DNA of 64,000 nt from JASHPR01 sp963778075 (GTDB lineage: Bacteria; Actinomycetota; Actinomycetes; Streptosporangiales; Streptosporangiaceae), in the NCBI GenBank assembly GCA_963778075.1, contig CAVZTJ010000021.1:23322-87321 (forward strand). The letters are read 5' to 3'. Position 1 is the first letter of the stretch. The number at the start of each line of letters is the position of its first letter. The position numbers and the translations under genes are program-made. Below, piece after piece: positions 54,199-63,151 of the stretch. The notes beneath the pieces are model-generated. The model saw only the letters and a program-made list of their open reading frames with translations, was not told the origin of the DNA and did no database searches.

Positions 54199-54651
54199 TC
54201 AGCGGTGAACCGCGCTCCTGATCAGGTCGGCAAGGTGTGACGGCCAGACGGCCTCGTCCGTCGCGCTAAGTTCGGCCAGCGTCCACCAGCGCCAGGCGGC
54301 GATGCCGTCGGCCGCGTGCATCGCCTCGACGCCGTGGATCTCGCGCCGGGCCCGGTCGGTGCGCGCCAGGTAAAGGCGCTCGTGCTGGTGCACCATCCGC
54401 CCGCCGTAGTCCATGTCGAAGCTGCGCCGGTCCACCTCGTCGAGCAGAGTCACGTCGTCCCAGCCGGTCTCTTCCTCGAGCTCACGCAGCGCCGCCGAGC
54501 GGTAGCTCTCGCCGTCGTTGAGCCCCCCGCCAGGGGTGGTCCAGTGATGCCCGTTCGGCGGCCCGTCGTCGTAGCGCATCAGCAGCACGCGGTCTTCGGG
54601 ATCGAGCAGCAGGACCCGGGCGGCTCGGCGAATGGGAAGCGGGTCGGCCAT
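54199..54651 (-). CDS. NUDIX hydrolase
   Basis: The 150-residue protein has a full Nudix box: G42 to Glu48 in TTPGGGLNDGESY, then RELEEETGW with Arg56, Glu57, Glu60 and Glu61. It hydrolyses X-linked nucleoside diphosphates. The start overlaps the stop of the HIT gene by one base (TGATG), which couples two nucleotide-metabolising enzymes. The exact substrate cannot be read from sequence. Confidence 0.93.
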   Translation of the reverse strand: MADPLPIRRAARVLLLDPEDRVLLMRYDDGPPNGHHWTTPGGGLNDGESYRSAALRELEEETGWDDVTLLDEVDRRSFDMDYGGRMVHQHERLYLARTDRARREIHGVEAMHAADGIAAWRWWTLAELSATDEAVWPSHLADLIRSAVHR

Positions 54652-55115
54652 CAGATGCCCAGCGTTCCCAGCACCGCGGTGAGTTCCCGGGCTATCTCGT
54701 CCATCCTGTCTTCGGCGATCTGCTGGCCGTCCGGCACACCCAGCAGGCCGAAGACCCTCGGGCCTCGGAGGTCACGGCTCAAATCAGCCGGGCGCGGCAC
54801 GATATGGAAGTGGACGTGCGCAAAGCCCGCCGCCTCGGCGAACTGCGCGACGTAGGTCTTCTCACAGCCTGTGACCTGCTGCAGTGCCCGCGAAAGCCGG
54901 ACCTGCCAGGTCCCGAGCGCAGCGGCTTCGGCGTCCGTCAGGGCGGCGATCGAGGTGACGTGCCGGCGCGGGATCAGCGCCAGCCAGCCGGGCAGCGCGG
55001 AGCCAAACGCATGCGCGACCCGCCAGAGATCGTCGGCGGCGATCAGCTCGCGCGGCGGCAGCCGGCTGATGTCCGCGTTGCCCGCGCAGGTGTAGCAGCC
55101 AGCTGGTGTAGCCAT
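54651..55115 (-). CDS. HIT family nucleotide-binding hydrolase
   Basis: The 154-residue protein has the histidine triad HVHFHIVPRP with His at 100, 102 and 104, the N-terminal CYTCAGNADISRLPPREL whose Cys pair may bind zinc, and LPGWLALIPRRHVTSIAALT. HIT enzymes cleave nucleotide phosphoramidates or dinucleoside polyphosphates. It directly precedes the coupled NUDIX gene. Confidence 0.93.
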   Translation of the reverse strand: MATPAGCYTCAGNADISRLPPRELIAADDLWRVAHAFGSALPGWLALIPRRHVTSIAALTDAEAAALGTWQVRLSRALQQVTGCEKTYVAQFAEAAGFAHVHFHIVPRPADLSRDLRGPRVFGLLGVPDGQQIAEDRMDEIARELTAVLGTLGI

Positions 55116-55136
55116 GGCAGAACGCTAACTGCCCGG

Positions 55137-56960
55137 TCAGCTCTGAGGTGGTCCCGCGGGCCGGGGCGGGCCGGCCAGCCCGGACCCGCCCCATCTCGGG
55201 TCTGGCCGCCTTGGCCGCGGCTGCCGTGGTCGTTGCGCGCTGCGGACCGTGGCCGGTGAGCGTTCCTTTTCGGCGCGGCTGGCCCCATTCGACGTGTGTG
55301 CCGCGTGGCGGGGACCGAGTTTCTTGAGGCGCACGGCAGGGCCGTCGGCGGGCAGGTCGATCGGCCCGTTCGCGGGTTCATCCGGGTCGACGGTGTAGTC
55401 GGCACGCCGCGTCTCGTCGTAACCGGCCGGCAGCCGGATCGCGCGGAAGACGAGCGTGAGGACGGTCGTTACGGCGAAGTTGAGGACGAGAGCGGCGATC
55501 GCGATGTAGACAACGTGGCCCAGTATGGGTGCCGTTGACGCGCCGAAGTGCGCCTGGCCGTTGCCGGGCGTATGCCACGCCTCGACCGTGCCGTACGCCA
55601 TCCCCGCCGCCCACCCGATGACCAGTGCGAACCGGTGGAACCAGCGGGTGTAGAGGCCGACCACGATCGCCGGGAAGATCTGCGCGATCCAGATCCCGCC
55701 GAGCAGCTGCAGGTTGATCGAGAATGTCTTGTTCAGCGCCAGCACGAAGGCGAGCGCGCCAACTTTCATGACCAGCGAGGCCAGCCGCGCCACGCGGGTC
55801 TCCTCCGCCGGCGAAGCGTTCGGCCGGAAGAGTTCTTTGTACACGTTGCGGGTGAACAGGTTCGCTGTCGCGATCGACATGATGGCCGCGGGCACGAGCG
55901 CGCCGATGACGATCGCGGCGTAGCCGATCCCGGCGAACCAGGCCGGGAACATGTGCTCGAACATCAGCGGCACCGACAGCTGAGTGTTGTTGCCGCTGGC
56001 CTTGACGCCGGCGTTTACGCCCGGAACCGCTCGCGCCATGTAGCCGAACAGCGCGATCATGCCGAGCACCAGCGTGAACGCGGGCAGCGCGGCCAGGTTG
56101 CGCCGGACGACGTCGCGCCGCTTGGCGGCGTACATCCCGGTCACCACGTGCGGGTACATGAAAAGGGCGAGCGCGGAGCCGAGCGCGAGGGTCGCAAACG
56201 ACCATTCCCCGGCCGGCGGCAGGTTGACGCCGCCGCGTGGCTTGCCGGTCGCCGGGTTGATCGTCTTCAGCTGCGCCGACGCAACGCCGAAGATGTGTCC
56301 CCAGCCGCCGAGCTTCGCCGGGATGTACAGGATCGCGACGATGACCGTCACCCAGATCAGCGTGTCTTTCACGAACGCGATCAGCGCCGGCGCTCGCAGC
56401 CCGGCCAGATACGTATACGCGGCAAGGACTATGAACGCGACGATAAGTGGCAGATCTTTCAGGAGCCCGGTGCTCGAGCCGCCGACTCCCAGCACGATCA
56501 GCACCGACTCGATACCGACGAGCTGGAGCGCGATGTACGGCATCGTGGCCAGGATGCCGGTGAACGTGACGGCGAGCCCAAGGCCCTGCGAGCCGTAACG
56601 GCCCCGGACGAACTCGCCGGGCGTGACGTAGCCGCGCGCGCGAGCCACCGACCAGAGCCGCGGGGCGAAGATGAAGACGATCGGATAAACCACGATCTGA
56701 TAGGCCAGCGCGTAGAACCCGGCCGCGCCGACCGCATAGACCAGCGCGGGGACCGCGATCAGCGTGTACGCGGTGTAGATGTCGCCGCCGAGCAGGAACC
56801 AGCTGATGAACGTGCCGAACCCGCGTCCGCCGAGTCCCCACTCGTTCAGGTGCATCGGGTCCTCGGCCGGGCGCCACCTGGCGGCGCCGAAGCCGATCAG
56901 GGTCACCGCCACGAACGCTACGACGAGGATCGTGAACGCAACCGTGTTTACGTGGCCCAC
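55137..56960 (-). CDS. Sodium:solute symporter, MctP-like monocarboxylate permease
   Basis: The 607-residue protein starts at the GTG 56960 (MGHVNTVAFTILVVAFVAVT) and has about 13 membrane segments. SSS-family landmarks include LGGRGFGTFISWFLLGGDIY, ALGSALALFMYPHVVTGMYA and IGALVPAAIMSIATANLFTR. A basic Pro/Arg-rich cytoplasmic tail of about 90 residues ends it. MctP-type permeases take up lactate, pyruvate or short monocarboxylates and are usually preceded by a small DUF3311 protein; here a shortened remnant overlaps its start. Confidence 0.92.
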   Translation of the reverse strand: MGHVNTVAFTILVVAFVAVTLIGFGAARWRPAEDPMHLNEWGLGGRGFGTFISWFLLGGDIYTAYTLIAVPALVYAVGAAGFYALAYQIVVYPIVFIFAPRLWSVARARGYVTPGEFVRGRYGSQGLGLAVTFTGILATMPYIALQLVGIESVLIVLGVGGSSTGLLKDLPLIVAFIVLAAYTYLAGLRAPALIAFVKDTLIWVTVIVAILYIPAKLGGWGHIFGVASAQLKTINPATGKPRGGVNLPPAGEWSFATLALGSALALFMYPHVVTGMYAAKRRDVVRRNLAALPAFTLVLGMIALFGYMARAVPGVNAGVKASGNNTQLSVPLMFEHMFPAWFAGIGYAAIVIGALVPAAIMSIATANLFTRNVYKELFRPNASPAEETRVARLASLVMKVGALAFVLALNKTFSINLQLLGGIWIAQIFPAIVVGLYTRWFHRFALVIGWAAGMAYGTVEAWHTPGNGQAHFGASTAPILGHVVYIAIAALVLNFAVTTVLTLVFRAIRLPAGYDETRRADYTVDPDEPANGPIDLPADGPAVRLKKLGPRHAAHTSNGASRAEKERSPATVRSAQRPRQPRPRRPDPRWGGSGLAGPPRPAGPPQS

Positions 56961-57085
56961 CGCTGCACCTCCCAGCCGCCGGACGGCCCGTTATCCAGCG
57001 AAGGTGCAGCTAAGCCGACGACCGGCAGAATTGTGAGTGCGCCCCGCGTTCCAGGACCCGTGCCCCAGCGGATGGACTCTGCCAT
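56948..57085 (-). CDS. DUF3311-like small ORF, probably internally deleted
   Basis: ATG 57085 with GAGAGG upstream opens a 45-residue frame that reads TRGALTILPVVGLAAPSLDN then PSGGWEVQRWAT. It stops 11 bp inside the MctP gene. DUF3311 proteins sit at exactly this place and overlap the permease start; the VVGL...P..N pattern fits their first helix. The second membrane segment is missing, so about 20-25 residues seem lost. The assignment is tentative. Confidence 0.4.
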   Translation of the reverse strand: MAESIRWGTGPGTRGALTILPVVGLAAPSLDNGPSGGWEVQRWAT

Positions 57086-57233
57086 CGCGACCTCTCAGGG
57101 GGTGTGATGCAGCGTGGTGCCTTGTGCCTTGTGGCATGGGATGTCCCCCGTAAGTCCACAAGATGCAATCGTTCTACAGCGACGATTCTGCACCGTAACG
57201 GGCCCAGTTATGACGTTTTCGCCATACTGTGAC

Positions 57234-57878
57234 TCATGAACCAGCCAGGTCCTCAACCTGCTGCTTGGTGAGGCTGAGATCTATGCCGTCGCCGAATCCG
57301 GCGACATCGCCGGCCGGGATGGCCACTTCCTTGTGACGCCACAAGCCTTCCTTGAGCAGTACGCGAACGTGGGTCACCCGGTGGCTGTCGGGGTCGATGC
57401 TGAGCGCACGGAGTTGCCCTATGTCGCCGTCGGTGGCATGAACATGATCGCCACGGCGCTCTTCCTCCTCGGTCGCGGGGAGGAGCAGAGGGACGAGGTC
57501 GATGGTTCCCGCTGCCATGTCACCGCGAACCGGCGGGCTCTGGGCGCCGTCCCAGCCCGGCTCGTCGTCCGCGCTTCGCCAGCCCTCCGGGATCACCTCC
57601 ACCGGACCGGGGCCCGGGAGGATCTCCGCGAGCGTTTCCTCAGCGGCGCTGAGGTCCTTGAACTCGGCTTCGGTGTAGCGGAGCTGGATCGTGCCGCCCG
57701 TGGCGTCGACGTGGTCCAGCGGAACCAGCCGCGCGAGCCCCGTGCGGTGCCTTGGCTCGACGACAAGGTGGGTTGCCGTCCGGGTACCACGGTCGACGAC
57801 CACGCTCTTCACCTCGCCGGGCATCGTGTCACCGGCACAGCGAGTCTCACTCCCGATCTCGAGCGTGACCTCTGCCAT
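57234..57878 (-). CDS. PRC-barrel domain protein
   Basis: The start ATG 57878 has GAGGAGG upstream; the long frame beyond it is not coding. The 214-residue protein contains two PRC-barrel-like halves. The first has GEVKSVVVDRGTRTATHLVV and ARLVPLDHV. The second has GDIGQLRALSIDPDSHRVTH and HVRVLLKEGLWRHKEVAIPA, joined by an acidic linker. PRC barrels occur in RimM and photosynthetic proteins; stand-alone actinobacterial forms are of unknown role, possibly stress related. It is divergent from the aldehyde dehydrogenase. Confidence 0.87.
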   Translation of the reverse strand: MAEVTLEIGSETRCAGDTMPGEVKSVVVDRGTRTATHLVVEPRHRTGLARLVPLDHVDATGGTIQLRYTEAEFKDLSAAEETLAEILPGPGPVEVIPEGWRSADDEPGWDGAQSPPVRGDMAAGTIDLVPLLLPATEEEERRGDHVHATDGDIGQLRALSIDPDSHRVTHVRVLLKEGLWRHKEVAIPAGDVAGFGDGIDLSLTKQQVEDLAGS

Positions 57879-58046
57879 GGAAACCTCCTCGTTGCAACGG
57901 GCCGACCGCCGCTGGACGACTCTGCGGCTAGCCTGCCAGCCGAATCGCCACCCAACGACCATAACCGCCCCTGGCCTGGGCCGCGGCCCCAGGTAGGCTC
58001 GTTGATCACCAGCACCTGAGCCGTGCTCGAGGGAGAGGCAGAGGCA

Positions 58047-59426
58047 ATGATGTACCAGGTTGTGAACCCGTCCACCGGCCAGGTAGAGAAGGAGTACCCG
58101 ACGGCCACCGACGCCGAGATCAGCGACGTCCTGGAGCGTGCGGCGCACGCCTATACCGCGTGGCGGCGGACCCCCATCACCGAACGCGCGGAGATCCTGC
58201 GCAAGGTTGCCCAGATCTACAAGGAACGGTCTGACGAGCTTGCCGCGATCATCACCCGCGAGATGGGGAAGACCACGGCCGAGGCCCAGGGCGAGCTGGC
58301 GTTCACCCGCGGCATCTACCGCTACTACGCCGACAACGGGGCCGACCTGCTCAAGGACGAGCCGCTGCAGTCCAACACGCCGGGTACGGCCTGGGTGCGC
58401 AAGTCCCCGGTCGGGGCGCTGCTGGGGATCATGCCCTGGAACTACCCCTACTACCAGGTGGCCCGGTTCGCCGCGCCCAACCTGATGATCGGCAACACGA
58501 TCATCCTCAAGCACGCGCCGCAGTGCCCGGAGTCGGCCTCGGCCATGGAGCAGATCTTCCACGACGCCGGGCTGCCCGCCGACGCGTACATCAACGTCTT
58601 CGCCACCAACGAGCAGGTGGCCGAGATGATCGCCGACCCGCGGATCGCCGGGGTGTCGGTGACCGGCAGCGAGCGGGCCGGATCGGCCGTGGCCGCGGTC
58701 GCCGGGCAGAACCTGAAGAAGGTCGTGCTGGAGCTGGGCGGCTCGGACCCGTTCATCGTGCTGGACGGGGCGGACCTGCCGAGCGTGGCCAAGGCGGCGG
58801 CCGCCGCCCGTATGGAGAACGGCGGGCAGGCCTGCAACGCCTCCAAGCGCATGATCGTGACCGAGGACGTCTACGACGAGTTCGTGTCGGAGTTCACCGC
58901 CGCGATGTCCGGTTACACCACCGGCGACCCCACCGACCCGTCCGTGGCCTACGGCCCGCTGTCGTCAGAGCGGGCGGCCGAGATTCTGATGGATCAGATC
59001 AACGACGCGATCAGCAAGGGCGCGACCGTGCACCTGGGCGGGCACCGGCTGGACCGGCCCGGCGCGTTCGTGGAGGCCACCGTGCTGTCCGGGGTGACCC
59101 CGGAGATGCGCGCCTACAGGGAGGAACTGTTCGGCCCGGCCGCGGTGGTCTACAAGGTGTCCAGCGCCGACGAGGCCGTCGACCTGGCCAACAGCAGCTC
59201 CTACGGCCTCGGCGGCGCCGTGTTCTCCAGCGACGAGGCGCTGGCCCTGGACGTGGCCGACCGGCTGGATGTCGGCATGGTCTGGATCAACCAGGCCGAG
59301 GGCGGTGGCCCGGAACTGCCGTTTGGCGGGACGAAGCGCTCGGGCGTCGGCCGGGAGCTCGGGCCGCTGGGCATCGACGAGTTCGTGAACAAGAAGCTCA
59401 TCCACACCACGCCCGAGGCCGAGTAG
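58047..59426 (+). CDS. NAD(P)-dependent aldehyde dehydrogenase (succinate-semialdehyde type)
   Basis: From ATG 58047 (GCAGAGGC upstream) the 459-residue protein has MPWNYPYYQVARFAAPNLMI, the catalytic Glu in KKVVLELGGSDPFIV and the nucleophile Cys in ENGGQACNASKRM. The end is FGGTKRSGVGRELGPLGIDE. It oxidises aldehydes to acids; the closest group appears to be GabD-type succinate-semialdehyde dehydrogenase, though substrate is not certain. It is followed by a perfect 14-bp hairpin terminator. Confidence 0.93.
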   Translation: MMYQVVNPSTGQVEKEYPTATDAEISDVLERAAHAYTAWRRTPITERAEILRKVAQIYKERSDELAAIITREMGKTTAEAQGELAFTRGIYRYYADNGADLLKDEPLQSNTPGTAWVRKSPVGALLGIMPWNYPYYQVARFAAPNLMIGNTIILKHAPQCPESASAMEQIFHDAGLPADAYINVFATNEQVAEMIADPRIAGVSVTGSERAGSAVAAVAGQNLKKVVLELGGSDPFIVLDGADLPSVAKAAAAARMENGGQACNASKRMIVTEDVYDEFVSEFTAAMSGYTTGDPTDPSVAYGPLSSERAAEILMDQINDAISKGATVHLGGHRLDRPGAFVEATVLSGVTPEMRAYREELFGPAAVVYKVSSADEAVDLANSSSYGLGGAVFSSDEALALDVADRLDVGMVWINQAEGGGPELPFGGTKRSGVGRELGPLGIDEFVNKKLIHTTPEAE

Positions 59427-59463
59427 AAGGTCAGGCCGCGTCGGTCCCGCGGTTCGCGTTTGC

Positions 59464-59498
59464 CGGGGCCGCCATGGTGCATAGCCATGGCGGCCCCG
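59464..59498 (+). terminator. Perfect hairpin terminator after the aldehyde dehydrogenase
   Basis: CGGGGCCGCCATGG (59464-59477) pairs fully with CCATGGCGGCCCCG (59485-59498) around TGCATAG, 38 bp after the stop. CCGTTTGG follows shortly after. Confidence 0.85.
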
Positions 59499-59538
59499 TG
59501 CCCGTTTGGCCTACCGCACCCGCTATACGTTGGAAAGC

Positions 59539-60196
59539 GTGAATGCGGGAACGGGAACCGAGGCTTATTACCGTCACTGGGCACCCGCGTATGACGAGGT
59601 GTACACGAGGCCAGAGCGCCAGAGCGACTTGCTGGCCGTCCGCACCCGTCTCACCGGCTGGTTCGCTGGCAGGCATGTTCTCGAGCTGGCGGCGGGTACC
59701 GGCTGGTGGACGAGCGTGCTCGCGGACACCGCGGCGTCGGTGACCGCGACCGACGTCAACGAGGCAACCCTCGACGTCGCGAGGGCCAGGAGAGACTGGC
59801 CGGCGACGGTCGATTTTGCGGTTGCCGACGCGCTCGCGCCGCAGACCGTCCGGGGAGACTTCGACGCGGCATTCGCCGGCTTCTTCTGGTCTCACGTTCC
59901 GCTGGCGAAGATCGACGCCTTCCTCGAGGCCCTGATGCGGCGTCTGCTTCCCGGCTCCCTGGTGATGTTCGTCGACAACCGCCTGGTGGCCGGGGAGTGT
60001 TCATCCCGTAGCGCGGCGGGACGAACACGGCAACACGTATCAACAGCGCCAGATGAGCGATGGCAGCTCGTGGGAAGTCCTCAAGAACTTTCCAGAGCTG
60101 GACGAAGTGTGTACTCGGCTTAGCCGGTTTGGCCAAGCGCCCGAGGTCGATGAGCTGGACAACTACTGGCTCGCTTGGTGCCGCAGTCCAGGCTGA
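59539..60196 (+). pseudogene. Class I SAM-dependent methyltransferase, one frameshift
   Basis: From the GTG 59539 (GGAAAG upstream) the first part reads YYRHWAPAYDEVYTRPERQS, the SAM motif HVLELAAGTGWWTSVLADTA, VTATDVNEATLDVARARRDW and AAFAGFFWSHVPLAKIDAFL. After VDNRLVAGE (about 59990) the sense moves to another frame with RRDEHGNTYQQRQMSDGSSW, EVLKNFPELDEV and an end NYWLAWCRSPG at 60196. One base change in GGCCGGGGAGTG explains it. Motifs are intact on both sides, so the lesion is recent or a sequence error. Confidence 0.82.
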
Positions 60197-60320
60197 CCTT
60201 CTTTGGCAGCGCGACACAACCTAATGCCACGCCCAGTGCATCTGTTGTGTGGCGGCATGCCGGCATGGATGCGCGGACATGCCACCGCGCGCCGGACAGC
60301 TTTTGAGGAGCGCTGGTGAC

Positions 60321-60866
60321 GTGACACCGGACGAGGAGTTCGCTGAATTCGCGGAGACCGCCTCGCCGCAGCTGCGGCGGACGGCATTCCTGCTCTGCGG
60401 CAACTGGCACACCGCAGAAGACTTAGTACAGACGACGCTGACGAAGGTGTTCGTCTCCTGGCGCAAGATCCGGCGGCGCGACGCCGTCCACGCCTACGCG
60501 GCGCGCACGCTGGTGAACACCTATCTGGCCGACAAGCGCTCGAAGCGCAGCACCGAGCTTCTCACCGACCGGTTCCCGGAGCGCCCGGTCCAGCCGCCTG
60601 CTCTGGAGATCCGGATGGTGGTGCTCGGCGTGCTGGCCACGCTCCCGCCCAGGGCGCGGGCCGTTGTAGTGCTGCGGTACTGGGAGGACCTGAGCGTAGA
60701 CCAAACGGCTGTCGTACTGGGCTGCTCTCCCGGCAACGTCAAGAGCCTTGCCGCCGGGGCACTCGGCAAGCTGCGCGTGGTGCTGGATGACGCATTGACC
60801 GGCTATGACCCGGCCGAAGACCACCCGGAAGAACATCACGAGGCAAAGGACACGCAGCATGGATGA
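60321..60866 (+). CDS. SigE-family ECF RNA polymerase sigma factor (second copy)
   Basis: The start is taken as the GTG at 60321 with GAGGAG upstream. The 181-residue protein has region 2 FAEFAETASPQLRRTAFLLC and TAEDLVQTTLTKVFVSWRKI, and region 4 LRYWEDLSVDQTAVVLGCSP then GNVKSLAAGALGKLRVVL. The end is acidic and His-rich. Its stop overlaps the start of the next gene by eight bases, coupling it to a membrane beta-propeller protein that takes the place of an anti-sigma factor. Confidence 0.93.
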   Translation: MTPDEEFAEFAETASPQLRRTAFLLCGNWHTAEDLVQTTLTKVFVSWRKIRRRDAVHAYAARTLVNTYLADKRSKRSTELLTDRFPERPVQPPALEIRMVVLGVLATLPPRARAVVVLRYWEDLSVDQTAVVLGCSPGNVKSLAAGALGKLRVVLDDALTGYDPAEDHPEEHHEAKDTQHG

Positions 60867-62109
60867 GACTTTGGTGCGCGGGCTGCTCGAGACTGCGCTG
60901 GGCGACGAACCTCCGATCGGGCCGCTCGCACGCAATTCGCTGCTGGCCGGCATCAGGCTGCGCCGGCGTGCCCGGATGCGGCGTGCCGTCAGCGGGGCAG
61001 CGGCTGTGGCCGTAGTGGCCGCCGTCATACCCGCGGCGACCGGGGTATTTGGCAAAACCACCGCCGGGCCGCGCAACGGGTCGCAGTTTTCGCTGCCCAA
61101 AGTGCCGAGTGCGCCCACGGGCACTGCCTACGTCATCAACAGCGGCGGGGGGACGGTGACGCCGATCGACCTCGCCACCAACACCGCCGGAAAGCCGATC
61201 GACGTCAGCGGGGAGCCGGTGGCGTTGACGGCCGCCCCGGACGGCAAGAGGGCCTACGTGATCAGTGGGGCGACCAACTCGGGCCGCGGCGCGTCGTCAG
61301 ACCAGACAATGACGCCGATCGACCTGACGACCGACACGGCCGAGAAGCCGATCATCCTTGCCAATCCGGCAGAAGCGATGGGGATCGCCCCGGACGGGAA
61401 GACCGGCTACATCATCAACGGCTTCCCTTCACGCACGGTGACCCGAATCGACCTCGCGACGAACAAGCTCGGAAAGCCGATCACCCTCATCGACCCGCCA
61501 TATGGGATCGTGATGGCCCCGGACGGGAAGCTCGCCTACGTCACCATCGCAAGGGGAGTTGGTATCGGCGAGAGCCTGTACTACTTCGCGCCCTTCGACC
61601 TGGCCACCAGCAAGCTGGGAAAGCGGATCAGGCTGAACAGCGGGGACCCGGCATCGATCGCGATCGGTCGCGACGGAGAGACCGCCTACGTCGTCAGCCA
61701 GTCATCTAGCAGGGTGATCGCGGTAACGCCGATCGACCTTACGACCCTCAGGGCCGAGAAGCCGATCAGCATCAGGACGAAACCGGGGCCGACGAAAGGG
61801 TATTACGGACAGCCGCTGGCGATCGCCATCGCCCCGGACGGCAAGACCGCGTACGTCGCCGACGGAGCACTGAGTACGGTGACGCCGATCGACCTCACCA
61901 ACGGCACTCACGGGAAGCCGATCAGCCTCAGCGGCCAGGTGGGATCCGACGCGATCGCGATCTCCTCGAACGGGGCGGCCGCCTACGTCGCCAACGAGCC
62001 ATCCAGCACGGTAACGCCGATCAACCTCACCACCAACAAACCCGAGAAGCCGATCAAGATAGGCAGCGGCTGGGATTCGGGATTTGAAGCGATCGTAACG
62101 GTGCCCTGA
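60859..62109 (+). CDS. SigE-coupled membrane protein with YncE-type beta-propeller
   Basis: From ATG 60859 the 416-residue protein has a short cytoplasmic head (MDETLVRGLLETALGDEPPI) resembling anti-sigma-like partners and one membrane segment (AVSGAAAVAVVAAVIPAATG). An outer domain follows of seven or so repeats of the form GTAYVINSGGGTVTPIDLAT and APDGKTAYVADGALSTVTPI. These are YVTN/YncE-type propeller blades with PIDL...KPI. It likely senses or binds something outside and signals to the sigma factor; that role is inferred from fusion and coupling. Confidence 0.88.
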   Translation: MDETLVRGLLETALGDEPPIGPLARNSLLAGIRLRRRARMRRAVSGAAAVAVVAAVIPAATGVFGKTTAGPRNGSQFSLPKVPSAPTGTAYVINSGGGTVTPIDLATNTAGKPIDVSGEPVALTAAPDGKRAYVISGATNSGRGASSDQTMTPIDLTTDTAEKPIILANPAEAMGIAPDGKTGYIINGFPSRTVTRIDLATNKLGKPITLIDPPYGIVMAPDGKLAYVTIARGVGIGESLYYFAPFDLATSKLGKRIRLNSGDPASIAIGRDGETAYVVSQSSSRVIAVTPIDLTTLRAEKPISIRTKPGPTKGYYGQPLAIAIAPDGKTAYVADGALSTVTPIDLTNGTHGKPISLSGQVGSDAIAISSNGAAAYVANEPSSTVTPINLTTNKPEKPIKIGSGWDSGFEAIVTVP

Positions 62110-62239
62110 CAGATGTTCCTGGCGCGGGCTCGGCGGCCGGCAGGGCACGGACACTCCTCCGGCACATGTTTCCATCGGTTAGGTATTCTTCGGTTATGTC
62201 GGTTATCGCAGCGCCGATCGCGATGCAAAGCACCTACCG

Positions 62240-62353
62240 GTGGGTCTGGCAACCCTGATGGTGATCATCTTTCTAGCGGGCCTAGCAGCGGCCGGGTACT
62301 TCATCGGCCGCAGGTACCTCGAGACTCGCACCAACAGGCGCAACTGGAGATAG
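62240..62353 (+). CDS. Possible small single-pass membrane protein
   Basis: A 37-residue frame from GTG 62240 (or 31 residues from ATG 62258) reads GLATLMVIIFLAGLAAAGYF then IGRRYLETRTNRRNWR and stops at TAG 62351. The clean hydrophobic helix followed by a basic tail is typical of small membrane proteins. The ribosome site is weak and no family is known to me. Confidence 0.35.
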   Translation: MGLATLMVIIFLAGLAAAGYFIGRRYLETRTNRRNWR

Positions 62354-62436
62354 CCAGTTGCGTGGCCGCAGCCCCGGCCGTCGATTCCAACCGGCTCCTG
62401 TCGCCGCACGCGCCGCGGTCCTCGGGGAGCCTCGTC

Positions 62437-62943
62437 TCAGTAACGTTTGGCACCCGGAATGCCGCCGTCACCAGCAGTCACGGCTAGACCGGCGAGGATG
62501 TCACGTATCTCGTGGGTGGTGCTGTCCGGATACCGGTCAAGGGTCGCTTCAAGATCGCGCCGCTGGGCCGGGGTTGCGTACCCGGCGAGATCGCGGCGCA
62601 GCACAGAGCGCCGCTTCCGCTCCTCGTCAGGGACAGCTTCCATGAGCGGGGCGTACGCGAGAAACAGGAGCCCAGGGATCAGGACAACGCCGCCCGCACC
62701 GCCGCGCAGCATGACGCCTGCCACCGTGAGCACTCCCCCAGCCAGCAGGGGCCGCCAGCGAGCGCGCGCGGCGCGTATCAGGCGCACCAGGCCGATGACC
62801 GTGAGCAGCGCGCCAAGCCGAACACACCTGCGGATCGGCTGGTAGCGTCCGGGCCGGGTGACCTTCACGCTGCCGTACTCGCCAGCTGAACCGGCGGACT
62901 GGATCCATACCACCACGTCCCGCCGACGCGATCGCAGTCTCAT
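62437..62943 (-). CDS. Hypothetical membrane protein
   Basis: The start ATG 62943 is chosen for its GGGGGCTGCG leader; a GTG at 62868 is also possible. The 168-residue protein has two adjacent membrane segments (LGALLTVIGLVRLIRAA and LLAGGVLTVAGVMLRGGAGGV/VLIPGLLFLAYAPLM). A cytoplasmic helical tail follows with RRDLAGYATPAQRRDLEATL and THEIRDILAGLAV. I do not recognise the family. The gene stands alone, divergent from the 63152 gene. Confidence 0.6.
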   Translation of the reverse strand: MRLRSRRRDVVVWIQSAGSAGEYGSVKVTRPGRYQPIRRCVRLGALLTVIGLVRLIRAARARWRPLLAGGVLTVAGVMLRGGAGGVVLIPGLLFLAYAPLMEAVPDEERKRRSVLRRDLAGYATPAQRRDLEATLDRYPDSTTHEIRDILAGLAVTAGDGGIPGAKRY

Positions 62944-63151
62944 CGCAGCCCCCGGCACCTCGGCTCCGCTCTGCTTAACCACGAGTGTACGCTCGCGGCC
63001 TTTAGAAGCGTGCCCTGCAAATGCCGGGCGCCAGGAGGACGGCCCGGTCAGTTCTTGCGGTCGCGGTCACCCGTCGGCGCGATCTGCGAGGCGACGGCAT
63101 CGGTGAGACGGCAGATAATTACATGCAGGTGCAGCGGCCTGTCCGGAGCAG

